Assembly: GCF_000178455.1 (NCBI RefSeq)
Contig: NZ_ADNU01000047.1
Location: 1-63,391 of the forward strand
Length of the DNA stretch: 63,391 nt
Source: Brevibacterium mcbrellneri ATCC 49030
GTDB taxonomy: Bacteria; Actinomycetota; Actinomycetes; Actinomycetales; Brevibacteriaceae
Direction: 5' to 3'
Shown: positions 36,772 to 45,948 of the stretch, one piece after another
Layout of the letters: each line of letters starts with the position of its first letter
Numbering within the stretch: the first letter of the stretch is position 1
Notes under the pieces: model-generated
The model's database searches: none
Told to the model about the DNA's origin: nothing
What the model saw: only the letters and a program-made list of their open reading frames with translations
Position numbers and translations under genes: made by a program

Positions 36772-37959
36772 ATGAAGAAGCTAGTCGCCTCTGTGTGTGT
36801 TGTGGGGCTTGTTGCTGCTGGTTTGTCGGGGTGTTCGTGGTTTGACCGTTCGGGTGTGGTGGTCAGTGAGGACGAATTCCGCATCACAGAAGATACTCTT
36901 TTTGCAACGCAGCTGAGTCCGATTTATCAGGAAATGGACACGGCTCCAGGAATTAACACAAGCTATTTGGTGACGTTTGATCGGGATGGCTCTGTTCAAG
37001 CGTTGAAGATTCACCCTATGGCAATTGGTGTGCCGATTTGGCAGGGTGACACTCTTGTCGCGGTGGATAGGAAGTTTGACTATTTCGTCACGGATAAGGT
37101 GCTCATGATTGACCATCCAAAAACAGAAGTGATGACGAATATCGTCGCCAGTTCCACTACGGATGAGGTTTTTGCGCTGATGAATGATGGTGCTACTGAA
37201 GACGGTTACCGTTCTGTGACAGAAACGATCACGCCGCAGGGTTATACGACAACAAATCTTGACGGTGCTTACCTCATGACATCGGAATGTGACGGCGTTT
37301 TGTATGGCATTGGTGATGCGGAAGGTCGTGTTGCCGCGCAGGCGTCGAAAGAACTAGGGGACCACGTAACAGCTTTGGTGCAGGCAAGTGGAACGGCTAA
37401 CCATCAGGAACACGTCATTTCATACACGAAGGGCCTTTTCAACGAAGGCGGTTCATCGCCCTTACCATGTTTTTCCGATTCGATTGTGAACTTGATTCTT
37501 GATGAAGCTCCTCTTGGTCAGCCTGAACCACTTACTGGATACTTACGAGTCAGAAATGTCAGGGAAGGGTCCTACAAGGACGTACCGTTGCGACAACCTG
37601 ATGGAAACAAACTTGAGCATAAGTTCGATGGTCCGTATTACGATCGGGTTGGTGTTGCCGGGCGCAACTTTAATTGGTTGGATCGTGATGGCTCATTTTT
37701 TCGGACGAATGTTGATACGGGTGTGACGGAGAAGTTGTTCCAGATTCAGGAGTCGGAACAGTTTTTTGCGGTTGGTAACGTGGCCTTTTCTCCCGAGGGT
37801 ATTCATATTATTGCTGAGCTTGAAGAGGGCACGGTGATTAAGTCGTTTAGTAAGGAGGATGGGTCGTTAATTCGGACGTTGGAGGTTCCTGGGTTTGACA
37901 CGATCACGGCGCGTACTCGGCAGCACTGGGGTCTAGCGGTTTCACCGAATGTCCCGTAA
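36772..37959 (+). CDS. Lipoprotein paralogue 2 of unknown function
   Basis: A 395-residue paralogue with the same signal (MKKLVASVCVVGLVAAGLSG then Cys21) and the same C-terminal block (QESEQFFAVG ... TRQHWGLAVSPNVP). It is almost identical to copy 1 for the first ~150 codons. It then diverges in the segment EAPLGQPEPLTGYLRVRN ... KFDGPYYDRVGVAGRNFN. It starts 17 bases after copy 1 stops, with GTGGAGTC as a possible ribosome site. Confidence 0.85.
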   Translation: MKKLVASVCVVGLVAAGLSGCSWFDRSGVVVSEDEFRITEDTLFATQLSPIYQEMDTAPGINTSYLVTFDRDGSVQALKIHPMAIGVPIWQGDTLVAVDRKFDYFVTDKVLMIDHPKTEVMTNIVASSTTDEVFALMNDGATEDGYRSVTETITPQGYTTTNLDGAYLMTSECDGVLYGIGDAEGRVAAQASKELGDHVTALVQASGTANHQEHVISYTKGLFNEGGSSPLPCFSDSIVNLILDEAPLGQPEPLTGYLRVRNVREGSYKDVPLRQPDGNKLEHKFDGPYYDRVGVAGRNFNWLDRDGSFFRTNVDTGVTEKLFQIQESEQFFAVGNVAFSPEGIHIIAELEEGTVIKSFSKEDGSLIRTLEVPGFDTITARTRQHWGLAVSPNVP

Positions 37960-37976
37960 AAGTGGAGTCTTGTGTG

Positions 37977-39197
37977 ATGAAGAAGTTAATCGCCTCTGTG
38001 TGTGTTGTGGGGCTTGTTGCTGCTGGTTTGTCGGGGTGTTCGTGGTTTGACCGTTCGGGTGTGGTGGTCAGTGAGGACGAATTCCGCATCACAGAAGATA
38101 CTCTTTTTGCTACGCAGCTGAGTCCTATTGCACGGGAAATGGATACAGTTCCTGGCATTAACACGAGTTATTTGGTGACGTTTGACAGGGACGGGTCTGT
38201 TCAAGCGTTAAAGATCGAACCGATGGAGATAGCGGTTCCTGTGTGGCAAGGTGACACGCTTGTTGCTATTGATCGGAAGTTTGACTATTTCGTCACGGAC
38301 AAGGTGCTCAAGGTTGATCATCCGAAGACGGAAGTGACGACGTATTTGTATCCGAGTACAACTTCCGATGAAGTTTTTGCGCTGATGAATCATGGATGGA
38401 ATGAAGATGGGTCGTCGTATCACGCATATACGGAAACCATCACTCCGCAGGGGTATTCGACTACGGATCTTGATGGAATTTTTCTGACTGGTTCGGAGTG
38501 TGATGGGGTCCTTTACGCTCTAGGTGATGCGACTGGAGAAACAGTGAAGCACGCTCCACCGGAGCTACGTGATAACGCGACAGCTCTTGTGCAGGCCAGT
38601 GGCACTTCTGATGGGAAACAGCGGATTGTTGAAATGTCCCAAACGCATGAGGCTGAGACTTCGAGCGAGCCGTTGCCGTGTGTGAACGGCAGAATTGTTC
38701 AACTGTTGGACACTGAAATTGTTCAGAAGTCCAAGTCGGGTGAGCCTAGGTACACGTATAAGGCTTTTGTGCGTATTCGGGACACCAAGACAGGTAAACA
38801 TAAAGACGTCCCCATGAAGAATGCAGACGGCTCGCCGTTTGTTTATGAAGATCTTCAGTTTCTTACGAGCCCCTATTATGAGCTTGGTTCTCGTGATGGT
38901 TCATCATTTCGGTGGCTTGCAGTGAACGGTTCGTTTTGGCAGACGAGTATTGATACGGGTGTGACCGAGAAGTTGTTTCAGATTCAGGAGTCGGAACAGT
39001 TTTTCGCGGTTGGTAATGCTGCTTTCTCGCCTGAGGGCATTCATTATTTGTACGAGGGTGATGACGGTACCGTGATTAAGTCGTTTAGTAAAAAGGACGG
39101 GTCGTTGACTCGGACATTGGAGGTTCCAGGGTTTGACACGATCACGGCGCGTACACGGCAACACTGGACCTTAGCGGTTTCACCACACGTGCCATGA
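37977..39197 (+). CDS. Lipoprotein paralogue 3 of unknown function
   Basis: A 406-residue paralogue (MKKLIASVCVVGLVAAGLSG then Cys21), the most diverged: its centre has an 11-residue expansion (EIVQKSKSGEPRYTYKAFVR ... YEDLQFLTSPYYELG). The first ~70 and last ~90 codons still match copies 1 and 2. Its stop overlaps the response regulator start by four bases, so the lipoproteins and the regulator are made from one mRNA. Confidence 0.85.
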   Translation: MKKLIASVCVVGLVAAGLSGCSWFDRSGVVVSEDEFRITEDTLFATQLSPIAREMDTVPGINTSYLVTFDRDGSVQALKIEPMEIAVPVWQGDTLVAIDRKFDYFVTDKVLKVDHPKTEVTTYLYPSTTSDEVFALMNHGWNEDGSSYHAYTETITPQGYSTTDLDGIFLTGSECDGVLYALGDATGETVKHAPPELRDNATALVQASGTSDGKQRIVEMSQTHEAETSSEPLPCVNGRIVQLLDTEIVQKSKSGEPRYTYKAFVRIRDTKTGKHKDVPMKNADGSPFVYEDLQFLTSPYYELGSRDGSSFRWLAVNGSFWQTSIDTGVTEKLFQIQESEQFFAVGNAAFSPEGIHYLYEGDDGTVIKSFSKKDGSLTRTLEVPGFDTITARTRQHWTLAVSPHVP

Positions 39198-39835
39198 CAG
39201 ACATACTTCTGTGTGATGACGATTCATGGGCGCTGAGAGGTCTTGAACACGTGCTTAGCGAGGCTCAAGGCTTCACCGTGGTGGGTTCGGCAAGACAAGG
39301 TGAGGATGCAGTAGCCCTCGCCCGCGAATTGCGCCCGGACATTGTCCTCATGGACATTTCCATGCCACCGGGAATCAGCGGAATTACCGCAACCGCGCAG
39401 ATCCTTGCAAACAACCCCAACCAAACTGTGGTGGCACTGACCACCACTGCCTCGGGTCCAGGCATACGTCACATGCTCGAATCCGGCGCAGTCGCCGTCA
39501 TGAACAAATCACTTCCACCTGAACGCTTTGTCGATGTATTAACGCACATCGTCCATGATGAACCAGCCCGCTACTTAGCCACCCTGCGCGAAGACCTGAT
39601 CCTTACCCGGCCAGACCCTTCAGCGCCACTGACAGAAAAACTCACCCAAAAAGAAGAAGAGATCCTCCTTCTCCTATGCGACGGACTGACCTACGCAGAC
39701 ATCGCCAAAAGAGAGCACTGCTCCGTGGCGACCGTTCGCACACATGCCGAACGGCTCCGCACCAAACTACACGCTCAAAGCGTCAGCCAGCTGATACTCC
39801 GGGCAATCCAACACAAAATCTATATTCCAAAGTGA
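39194..39835 (+). CDS. NarL/LuxR-type response regulator
   Basis: A 213-residue regulator. The receiver domain has the acidic pocket CDDD at residues 7-10, the phospho-acceptor D54 in IVLMDISMPPGISG, and NKS (lysine) near residue 100. The C-terminal LuxR-type helix-turn-helix is LTQKEEEILLLLCDGLTYAD and IAKREHCSVATVRTHAERLR. ATGA overlap couples it to lipoprotein 3. Its probable kinase is at 33373-34605, on the far side of the lipoprotein genes and on the other strand. Confidence 0.92.
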   Translation: MTDILLCDDDSWALRGLEHVLSEAQGFTVVGSARQGEDAVALARELRPDIVLMDISMPPGISGITATAQILANNPNQTVVALTTTASGPGIRHMLESGAVAVMNKSLPPERFVDVLTHIVHDEPARYLATLREDLILTRPDPSAPLTEKLTQKEEEILLLLCDGLTYADIAKREHCSVATVRTHAERLRTKLHAQSVSQLILRAIQHKIYIPK

Positions 39836-39889
39836 GGTCCAGACCCAGCCCACACGCCAGGCAAGGAGCTGACACCTCGGCAAGACACC

Positions 39890-41470
39890 TCACAAACCGA
39901 ACACCCACGTCAGCAAGGTCATCGACGCCAGCGTAATGAGCACGATACCGATCAGGTTGAGCCAGATACCACCTCGGACCATTTGCCCGATTGTCACATA
40001 ACCAGAACCATACGCAACAGCGTTTGGCGGCGTGGCCACAGGCAACATGAACGCACACGTCGCAGCCAACGCAACCGGAGCGGCGAACAACAAGACATTG
40101 ACATCCATGCCCATCGCAATACCAGCAGCCACCGGAATGAAGGTAGCCCCGGTCGCAGTGTTTGACGTCAGCTCGGTAAGGAACAAAATTGCACCCGCAA
40201 GCACCGCAATGACAAGGATCAGTGGCACCTCAGCCATTCCGGTAGCCATGTCTCCAATTACCTTGGTGAGTCCGGACTTTTCAAACATGCTCGACAACGC
40301 AAGTCCACCACCGAACAACAACAGCACATCCCACGGCAGTTCCTTAGCGCTCTGCCAGTCAAGGAGCTTCACGCCTCGTGCCGCACCCGCAGGAAGTAAG
40401 AACAGCAACAGGCCACTGGCCATAGCAATGCCTGCGTCATCAATAGGCGGTTTTTCGAAAACAAGCGGAATGGTAATCCACGCGAGCGCTGTCAGGATGA
40501 AGACACTCAGCACTCGTATTTCACCAGAAGAAATAGGGCCCAGCCGGTCTAGCTCTTTGCGAATAAGCTCGTTGCCACCGGGAATCTCAGAAATTTCTGG
40601 TTTGAACAGCACCTTGACTAGCAGAAACCACGTAATGACAAGGAAAGCAGCAGAAACGGGAACACCGACAGCCATCCAGCCCACAAAGCTGATGGACACT
40701 CCTTGGGTCTCCGCCATATATCCAGCTAGGAACGTGTTAGGCGGAGTGCCGATCAGCGTCCCGAGCGATCCCAACGACGCGGCATATGCAATACCGAGCA
40801 TCAGCGCAGTACCAAATTTAGATTGAACGACATCCGTCACCGAGGTGGTTGACGACTTGCCGGTGGCCTCATTTACCAGCGTGAGCACTGACATTCCGAT
40901 GGGAAGCATCATGACCGCCGTTGCGGTGTTCGACACCCACATGGACAAGAAAGCGGTCGCGATCATGAACCCTGCGATCATCGCGCCGGGACTGTTAGGC
41001 ATGATCCGCAAAACACCCAACGCGATTCGCCGGTGCAGATTCCACCGTTGCATGGCAAGCGCAATGAAGAATCCGCCCATGAACAGGAAGATCGTTGCGT
41101 TTCCGTACGAGGCACCAACCTCGCTGAACGTGAGAGGCTTGGGCTCTGCGCCGTCTGAAGCGATGGGTTGTGCGAAAAGCGGGAACGCAACGAGTGGCAC
41201 CAACGCAGTTGCTGGAATTGGAATTGCTTCCGTCATCCACCAGGTAGCCATGAGCCCTGCGATCGCAGCGGTCAAACGTGCATTGTGACCCACAGTTTCA
41301 GGGAGAAGAAACCACAGGGCTAGAGCAATAACGAGTCCAATAGAAAAACCCGCCCAGCGAAATGCGTTCGTCTTAGCGGGAATCCCGGTTGCGCGTTCAC
41401 CCGGTGACTTGTAATCAACTTCACGGCCCTTGTCAGGGTCTGGACGTAGATCGTCCAGGTAGTCGGGCAT
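39890..41470 (-). CDS. SLC13/DASS-family dicarboxylate or anion transporter
   Basis: A 526-residue membrane protein with about 12 helices. Divalent-anion:Na+ symporter features are WWMTEAIPIPATALVPLVAFP, GGFFIALAMQRWNLHRRIAL, the SNTATAVMMLPIG motif and its repeat LTSNTATGATFIPV (both SNT sodium/substrate sites), and IGTPPNTFLAGY. Probable substrates are succinate, fumarate, malate or similar anions; it could feed malate dehydrogenase, but no context proves it. I start at MPDYLDDLRPD; the 27 codons upstream are unsupported. It converges on the response regulator with a CACCTCGG word in the gap and a second one in its last codons. Confidence 0.92.
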   Translation of the reverse strand: MPDYLDDLRPDPDKGREVDYKSPGERATGIPAKTNAFRWAGFSIGLVIALALWFLLPETVGHNARLTAAIAGLMATWWMTEAIPIPATALVPLVAFPLFAQPIASDGAEPKPLTFSEVGASYGNATIFLFMGGFFIALAMQRWNLHRRIALGVLRIMPNSPGAMIAGFMIATAFLSMWVSNTATAVMMLPIGMSVLTLVNEATGKSSTTSVTDVVQSKFGTALMLGIAYAASLGSLGTLIGTPPNTFLAGYMAETQGVSISFVGWMAVGVPVSAAFLVITWFLLVKVLFKPEISEIPGGNELIRKELDRLGPISSGEIRVLSVFILTALAWITIPLVFEKPPIDDAGIAMASGLLLFLLPAGAARGVKLLDWQSAKELPWDVLLLFGGGLALSSMFEKSGLTKVIGDMATGMAEVPLILVIAVLAGAILFLTELTSNTATGATFIPVAAGIAMGMDVNVLLFAAPVALAATCAFMLPVATPPNAVAYGSGYVTIGQMVRGGIWLNLIGIVLITLASMTLLTWVFGL

Positions 41471-41572
41471 GTTATGAGAATTCGAATCTGGAGTGTGCAG
41501 ATGAACCAGCCAATTCCAAACCACTAGAAAACACTTCGTCGTGTGAAACACACACTACACAATTTTCGTGAT

Positions 41573-41737
41573 CTAAGCGTGTTTTCTACCGAACCACCCG
41601 AAGAAGCGCGACACCTTTACAACGAAGATGACACAAGCCGCTGCCAGCAAAATGAATGCCAAATAGTAGGTGATGCTTGAAACAAATATGGAAACGGAAC
41701 CACAGTAAACGCGGGCCTCATGCCTCGATGATCGCAC
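41573..41737 (-). CDS. Small single-helix membrane protein
   Basis: A 54-residue frame from a GTG: after ~15 residues it has one strong helix (SSITYYLAFILLAAACVIFV) and a basic end VSRFFGWFGRKHA. The GTG at 41737 has a TATTTT box at -13 to -8 on the minus strand, the same leaderless pattern seen at several genes here. It is divergent from smc, with overlapping -10 boxes. No family recognised; the frame continues upstream over smc without support. Confidence 0.45.
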   Translation of the reverse strand: MRSSRHEARVYCGSVSIFVSSITYYLAFILLAAACVIFVVKVSRFFGWFGRKHA

Positions 41738-41743
41738 ACAACA

Positions 41744-41750
41744 TAAAATA
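41744..41750. promoter_or_regulatory. Overlapping divergent -10 boxes at smc
   Basis: TAAAAT (plus, 41744-41749) lies 10 bases before the smc ATG, and TATTTT (minus, 41750-41745) lies 8 bases before the GTG of the small membrane gene. The two boxes share five bases. Confidence 0.4.
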
Positions 41751-41758
41751 AGAAGGCT

Positions 41759-44700
41759 ATGTTCCTCAAAACACTCACGATGCGCGGGTTTAAGTCGTTT
41801 GCTCATGCGACGACCCTTGAACTCGAACCCGGTATCACGTGCGTTGTGGGACCCAACGGTTCCGGTAAGTCCAATGTGGTCGACGCCCTTGCCTGGGTGA
41901 TGGGCGAACAAGGCGCCAAGAACCTACGTGGCGGCAAAATGGACGACGTCATCTTCGCAGGCACTGCCAAAAAACAGGGCCTGGGCCGCGCTGAAGTCAG
42001 CCTCACCATCGACAACACCGACGGCGCAATCCCCATCGACTACACAGAAGTCACCATCAGCCGAACCCTCTTCCGCAGCGGCGGAAGCGAATACTCCGTC
42101 AACGGGGCACCCGCCCGCCTCCTCGACATTCAAGAACTCCTCAACGACTCCGGCCTGGGCAAAGAAATGCACGTGATCGTGGGGCAAGGACGCCTCGACG
42201 AAATCCTGCACGCCGACCCTGAAACTCGACGCGGCTTCATCGAAGAAGCCGCCGGTGTACTCAAACACCGTCGCCGCAAAGACAAGGCCCTACGCAAACT
42301 CACCGGCCTTCAGACCAACCTCGACAGGGTAGGGGACCTGCGGCATGAACTGTCCAAACAGTTAGGGCCACTAGCCCGCCAGGCCAAAGCCGCCACACGC
42401 GCAGCCACGGTGCAAGCCCAACTCCGCGACGCAACAGCCCGACTCCTGGCAGACGACATCGTGCGCGTCCAAGCGAAACTCGAAGCCACGCACACAACTG
42501 AAGACGAAACAATCCGCCAGGAACTCGAAAACACCGTTGCCACCCTGGCAACCCACATCGAACAGTTCACCTCACGCGTGTCCCAACACGAAGCCCACAC
42601 TGAACAGACTGAAAAAATGTTGGCACGCGTGACAAAAGCCGTGAGCAAAGCGAAAGCCCTGGCAGAACGTGCCCGAGACCGCAACGAACTCCTCCTGTCC
42701 GTCCAACCATCCAGCCAGACCGGCGAAGACCCACGCGCACTTGAAAACCGCGCCGCCCACTACCTCCGCGAACGCGACACCGCACGCGAAGACCTAGAGC
42801 AACGCGAACAGAAACTCCAAGACGCACTTGAAAAGTGCCAACAGGCAGAACAAGAACTCGCCACAGCCAACGCGGAACTCGCCCAACAACGCGAACTCAT
42901 CCGCACCCACCTCCGCGAACGCGCCAGCCTCGAATCCGAAGCCACCGTCGCCACCCGTGCACTCGAAGAAGCCAAAAAAGAACTGGCGACGCTACAGGAC
43001 CAACAGACTGACACCTCGGCGGAGGAAAAAGCACTCACCGAAGCCCAGGCCCGCGCACGCCAACTCGAACACAGCGAAACCGACCTGGACTCCCAGCACG
43101 AAACCGCCAGCGCAGCCACCCAGAAGGCCCGCGACCACCTCACCAACGTGCGCGAAAACCTCGCCGAAGCCCGCACCAACCTGCGCCAAATCCAAGCCCG
43201 CATCGAAGCCCTCACGCTGGCCGCCACGTTCGCGTCACACGACATCGGCGAAAGCGGAATCGACGGAGTGGGCGGCCCCGTCGCCGAGTCGCTCACCATC
43301 ACCCCCGGCCACGAACCCCACGTGACCGCGGTGCTGGGGTCCCTCGCGACGGCAGTGGTGGTGTCGACCATGGACACGGCCCAGCAGGTGCTGACGCAGT
43401 TTGACGGGGACGTTGACTTGGTGGTTTTGGGAGAGGACGCCGAGGTCGTTCCCACCCCCGCCCCCGACGGCACCTCACTGCGCGGTCCGGCAGGCGAGCA
43501 CCCGGTGAGGGAATACGTGACGTCTGACTCCGCGGTCATGAACAACCTCTTGGACCATGCGCTTGCAGGAGTTTACGAAGCACCAGACAGTACGACTGCC
43601 CACACGTGGATGCACGAGCACCCCGCGTGTACGTTCGTGACTTCGCGCGGGGAAGTGTTCTCGCAACACCGTATTCGGCGAGCAGGTGGCGAAGATTCTG
43701 CCCGCATGCAAGCAAAAGCGGAGCTTGAGAAAGCAGAACGCACGCAGGTGGAAGCGACCGAGGCGGTTGCGGCTTTGGAGAAAAACGAACAGACCACGCA
43801 GGCAGAGTTCGAAAAGGCACAAACCGCTGAGAATGAAGCACTGGATGCGCTGTATGAGTCCGATGCAAAAATCATGGCGGCACAAGCTGAGGTGACAAAA
43901 GCGGCCACGACACTTAACGACGTCCACGAACGCATCAATGCCCGTGATTCGCGGATGAAAGTGCTGAAGGATCACATCGCGACCGCAACCCAGCGGGCAC
44001 ACGACGCTTCTGAAAAACTCAACAGCAACACGCAAAGCGTCGACACTGAACCGGACACCAGCGTGGTTGAGGCGCTTACGGCTGAACACCGTGAACTCAA
44101 CGAAACAGTCATGGAACTGAAAGTTTCGGTGCGAGCCGCAGGGGACCGCGTCAAGTTCCTCACCGACCGTGCTCAAGCACTGAACCGGCAGGCGGAACGC
44201 GAACGTGAAGCGCGCGAAAAAGCCAAAGAAGAAAAGGAACGGCGCGCACGCATGGCCCACGAGGCGAAAACCCTTGGCGAAACTGCGACGCAGCTGGCCG
44301 ACCACTTTTCAGGTGTGGAAGAACGACTCACTGAACAGCTCACGGCGCTCAAACACCAACGGCACACACACCGTGAAGAACTCGACCAGGCATATGAGCA
44401 ACGCGCACAAGCCATGGAGAAACTGGCGCAACTCAAAGAAGCTCAACACGCCGCGAACCTCGCGCGTGAACGACACGTGCTGCAACTTGAAGAACTCACC
44501 CGCAGGGCCAATGAAGAAGTGGGCCTAGGCGTGGAGAACCTCATCGAACAGTTTGGCCCCCACGTGCCCGTGCCAGTTGAGGGGGAGAACCCCGTGCCAT
44601 ATGTGCGGGCGGACATCCAAAAGATCGCCAAACAAGCCAAGAAGGAAATCACGGCAATTGGTGCGGTCAACCCGCTGGCGCTTGAAGAATACAACGCGCT

Positions 44701-45271
44701 CAAAGAACGGCACGACTACTTAGAAGCCCAGATCAACGACATTGAGAAATCCCGCGCGGAACTGCTGAAGCTCGTTGACGAAGTTGACGCGCACGTGCGT
44801 GATGTTTTCGCTGAAGCTTTCGCAGACACCAAGCGCGAATTTGAGCGCATCTTCCAACGCCTGTTCCCCGGTGGTGAAGGCGAACTCACTCTGACCGACC
44901 CGAACGACATGCTGACCACCGGGGTAGAAGTCTTTGCTCGGCCTGCTGGAAAACGCGTCAAACGGCTCTCACTGCTCTCAGGTGGGGAGCGCTCGCTGGT
45001 GGCCGTGGCCATTCTGGTAGCAATTTTCAAAGCCCGCCCTTCACCGTTCTACGTCATGGACGAAGTCGAAGCGGCCCTGGACGACGTCAACCTTTCGCGC
45101 CTCCTTACCGTGTTCCAAGAACTGCAAGAAGCGTCGCAGCTCATCGTCATCACTCACCAAAAGCGCACCATGGAAATCGCAGACGCTCTCTACGGAGTGA
45201 CCATGAGTGGGGACGGAATCTCGAAAGTCATCTCGCAAAAGCTCAGCCGGGAAACCACCTCGGCCCACTGA
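41759..45271 (+). CDS. smc: Chromosome segregation protein SMC
   Basis: Condensin ATPase. The 1,170-residue protein starts MFLKTLTMRGFKSFA with Walker A GPNGSGKS (31-38), has about 300 residues of coiled coil rich in Glu/Ala/Gln, a hinge around residues 495-640 (DIGESGIDGVGGPVAESLTI), a second coiled coil and the C-terminal ABC signature LLSGGERSLVAVA with Walker B PFYVMDEVEAALDD. One CACCTCGG word sits in the coil (43013), another in the last four codons (45257), both read Thr-Ser. Confidence 0.98.
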   Translation: MFLKTLTMRGFKSFAHATTLELEPGITCVVGPNGSGKSNVVDALAWVMGEQGAKNLRGGKMDDVIFAGTAKKQGLGRAEVSLTIDNTDGAIPIDYTEVTISRTLFRSGGSEYSVNGAPARLLDIQELLNDSGLGKEMHVIVGQGRLDEILHADPETRRGFIEEAAGVLKHRRRKDKALRKLTGLQTNLDRVGDLRHELSKQLGPLARQAKAATRAATVQAQLRDATARLLADDIVRVQAKLEATHTTEDETIRQELENTVATLATHIEQFTSRVSQHEAHTEQTEKMLARVTKAVSKAKALAERARDRNELLLSVQPSSQTGEDPRALENRAAHYLRERDTAREDLEQREQKLQDALEKCQQAEQELATANAELAQQRELIRTHLRERASLESEATVATRALEEAKKELATLQDQQTDTSAEEKALTEAQARARQLEHSETDLDSQHETASAATQKARDHLTNVRENLAEARTNLRQIQARIEALTLAATFASHDIGESGIDGVGGPVAESLTITPGHEPHVTAVLGSLATAVVVSTMDTAQQVLTQFDGDVDLVVLGEDAEVVPTPAPDGTSLRGPAGEHPVREYVTSDSAVMNNLLDHALAGVYEAPDSTTAHTWMHEHPACTFVTSRGEVFSQHRIRRAGGEDSARMQAKAELEKAERTQVEATEAVAALEKNEQTTQAEFEKAQTAENEALDALYESDAKIMAAQAEVTKAATTLNDVHERINARDSRMKVLKDHIATATQRAHDASEKLNSNTQSVDTEPDTSVVEALTAEHRELNETVMELKVSVRAAGDRVKFLTDRAQALNRQAEREREAREKAKEEKERRARMAHEAKTLGETATQLADHFSGVEERLTEQLTALKHQRHTHREELDQAYEQRAQAMEKLAQLKEAQHAANLARERHVLQLEELTRRANEEVGLGVENLIEQFGPHVPVPVEGENPVPYVRADIQKIAKQAKKEITAIGAVNPLALEEYNALKERHDYLEAQINDIEKSRAELLKLVDEVDAHVRDVFAEAFADTKREFERIFQRLFPGGEGELTLTDPNDMLTTGVEVFARPAGKRVKRLSLLSGGERSLVAVAILVAIFKARPSPFYVMDEVEAALDDVNLSRLLTVFQELQEASQLIVITHQKRTMEIADALYGVTMSGDGISKVISQKLSRETTSAH

Positions 45272-45466
45272 TACTGAGTGTGACCTGGGTCGCGCTCACT
45301 GCTGTTCCGACACCGAAATGTTGAGCCGTTGTAATAAAACGGGTTAGTTCGTGACAGATTTGTTAACCGCCCCTACCAGGTGACACAGACGTCAACCTAT
45401 AAACTTGAGTGGTCAGAGATTCGAAGGGAGCGGTTGCCTCGAAATGAGAAATCAGGTGCGACGTAC

Positions 45467-45847
45467 ATGAGTGGTTTCATCGTCGTCCTTTTGGGGCTCG
45501 GCATTACCGTTGGAATCGGTCTTGTCATCGTGATCCTTGTCGCCATGTCCGCTTCTGGACAAAACAAACAGGCACACACACCGCAACGCTTTCGCCTACC
45601 CGCGGAGTTCTTAGGGCACGACAAATCCGTTTACGGGTTCTTTGGCCATGACGACGACCACTCGCACCTGGCCACCCGCGAACAGGCCGCCGTCACCGCG
45701 ATGCGCGACGAGTCCTACATTTTGCACCCTCAACCTCGTCGCCATGCCGCCCCGTCGATCTTCACTCTGCGACCTCGGACCCGGCACTGGAAAATACCCG
45801 CAACCGGAACCGGCATGCGCACCGCCTTCCACCTGCTGTTCCGCTAA
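45467..45847 (+). CDS. Small membrane-anchored protein
   Basis: A 126-residue protein starting MSGFIVVLLGLGITVGIGLV behind CAGGTG, with one N-terminal helix and a His/Arg-rich soluble part (HDDDHSHLATREQ; FTLRPRTRHWKI). The longer frame from 45380 lacks a ribosome site. I do not recognise a family. It stands between smc and ftsY, where actinobacteria often have unconserved small genes. Confidence 0.55.
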   Translation: MSGFIVVLLGLGITVGIGLVIVILVAMSASGQNKQAHTPQRFRLPAEFLGHDKSVYGFFGHDDDHSHLATREQAAVTAMRDESYILHPQPRRHAAPSIFTLRPRTRHWKIPATGTGMRTAFHLLFR

Positions 45848-45948
45848 CTCATCCGCGTGGGGCCCGCACGCTTTATATCGCGCCGCCTGATTCTTGATCC
45901 TCAACATGACCGTTTATTGTGGTGTGTGAGCACGAATAGGAGTTGATT

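Larger units (their letters stand above)
35567..39197 (+). repeat. Tandem triplication of a lipoprotein gene
   Basis: Three paralogous genes start at 35567, 36772 and 37977, exactly 1,205 bases apart. The first ~300 bases, the last ~250 bases and the intergenic AAGTGGAGTCTTGTGTG are nearly identical between copies, while the centre (about codons 215-310) differs strongly. The pattern suggests recent duplication or gene conversion at the ends with diversification in the middle. Confidence 0.9.

Noticed and set aside
45380..45466. Longer start for the small gene after smc
   Set aside because: No ribosome site; the inner ATG follows CAGGTG and begins a normal membrane anchor.
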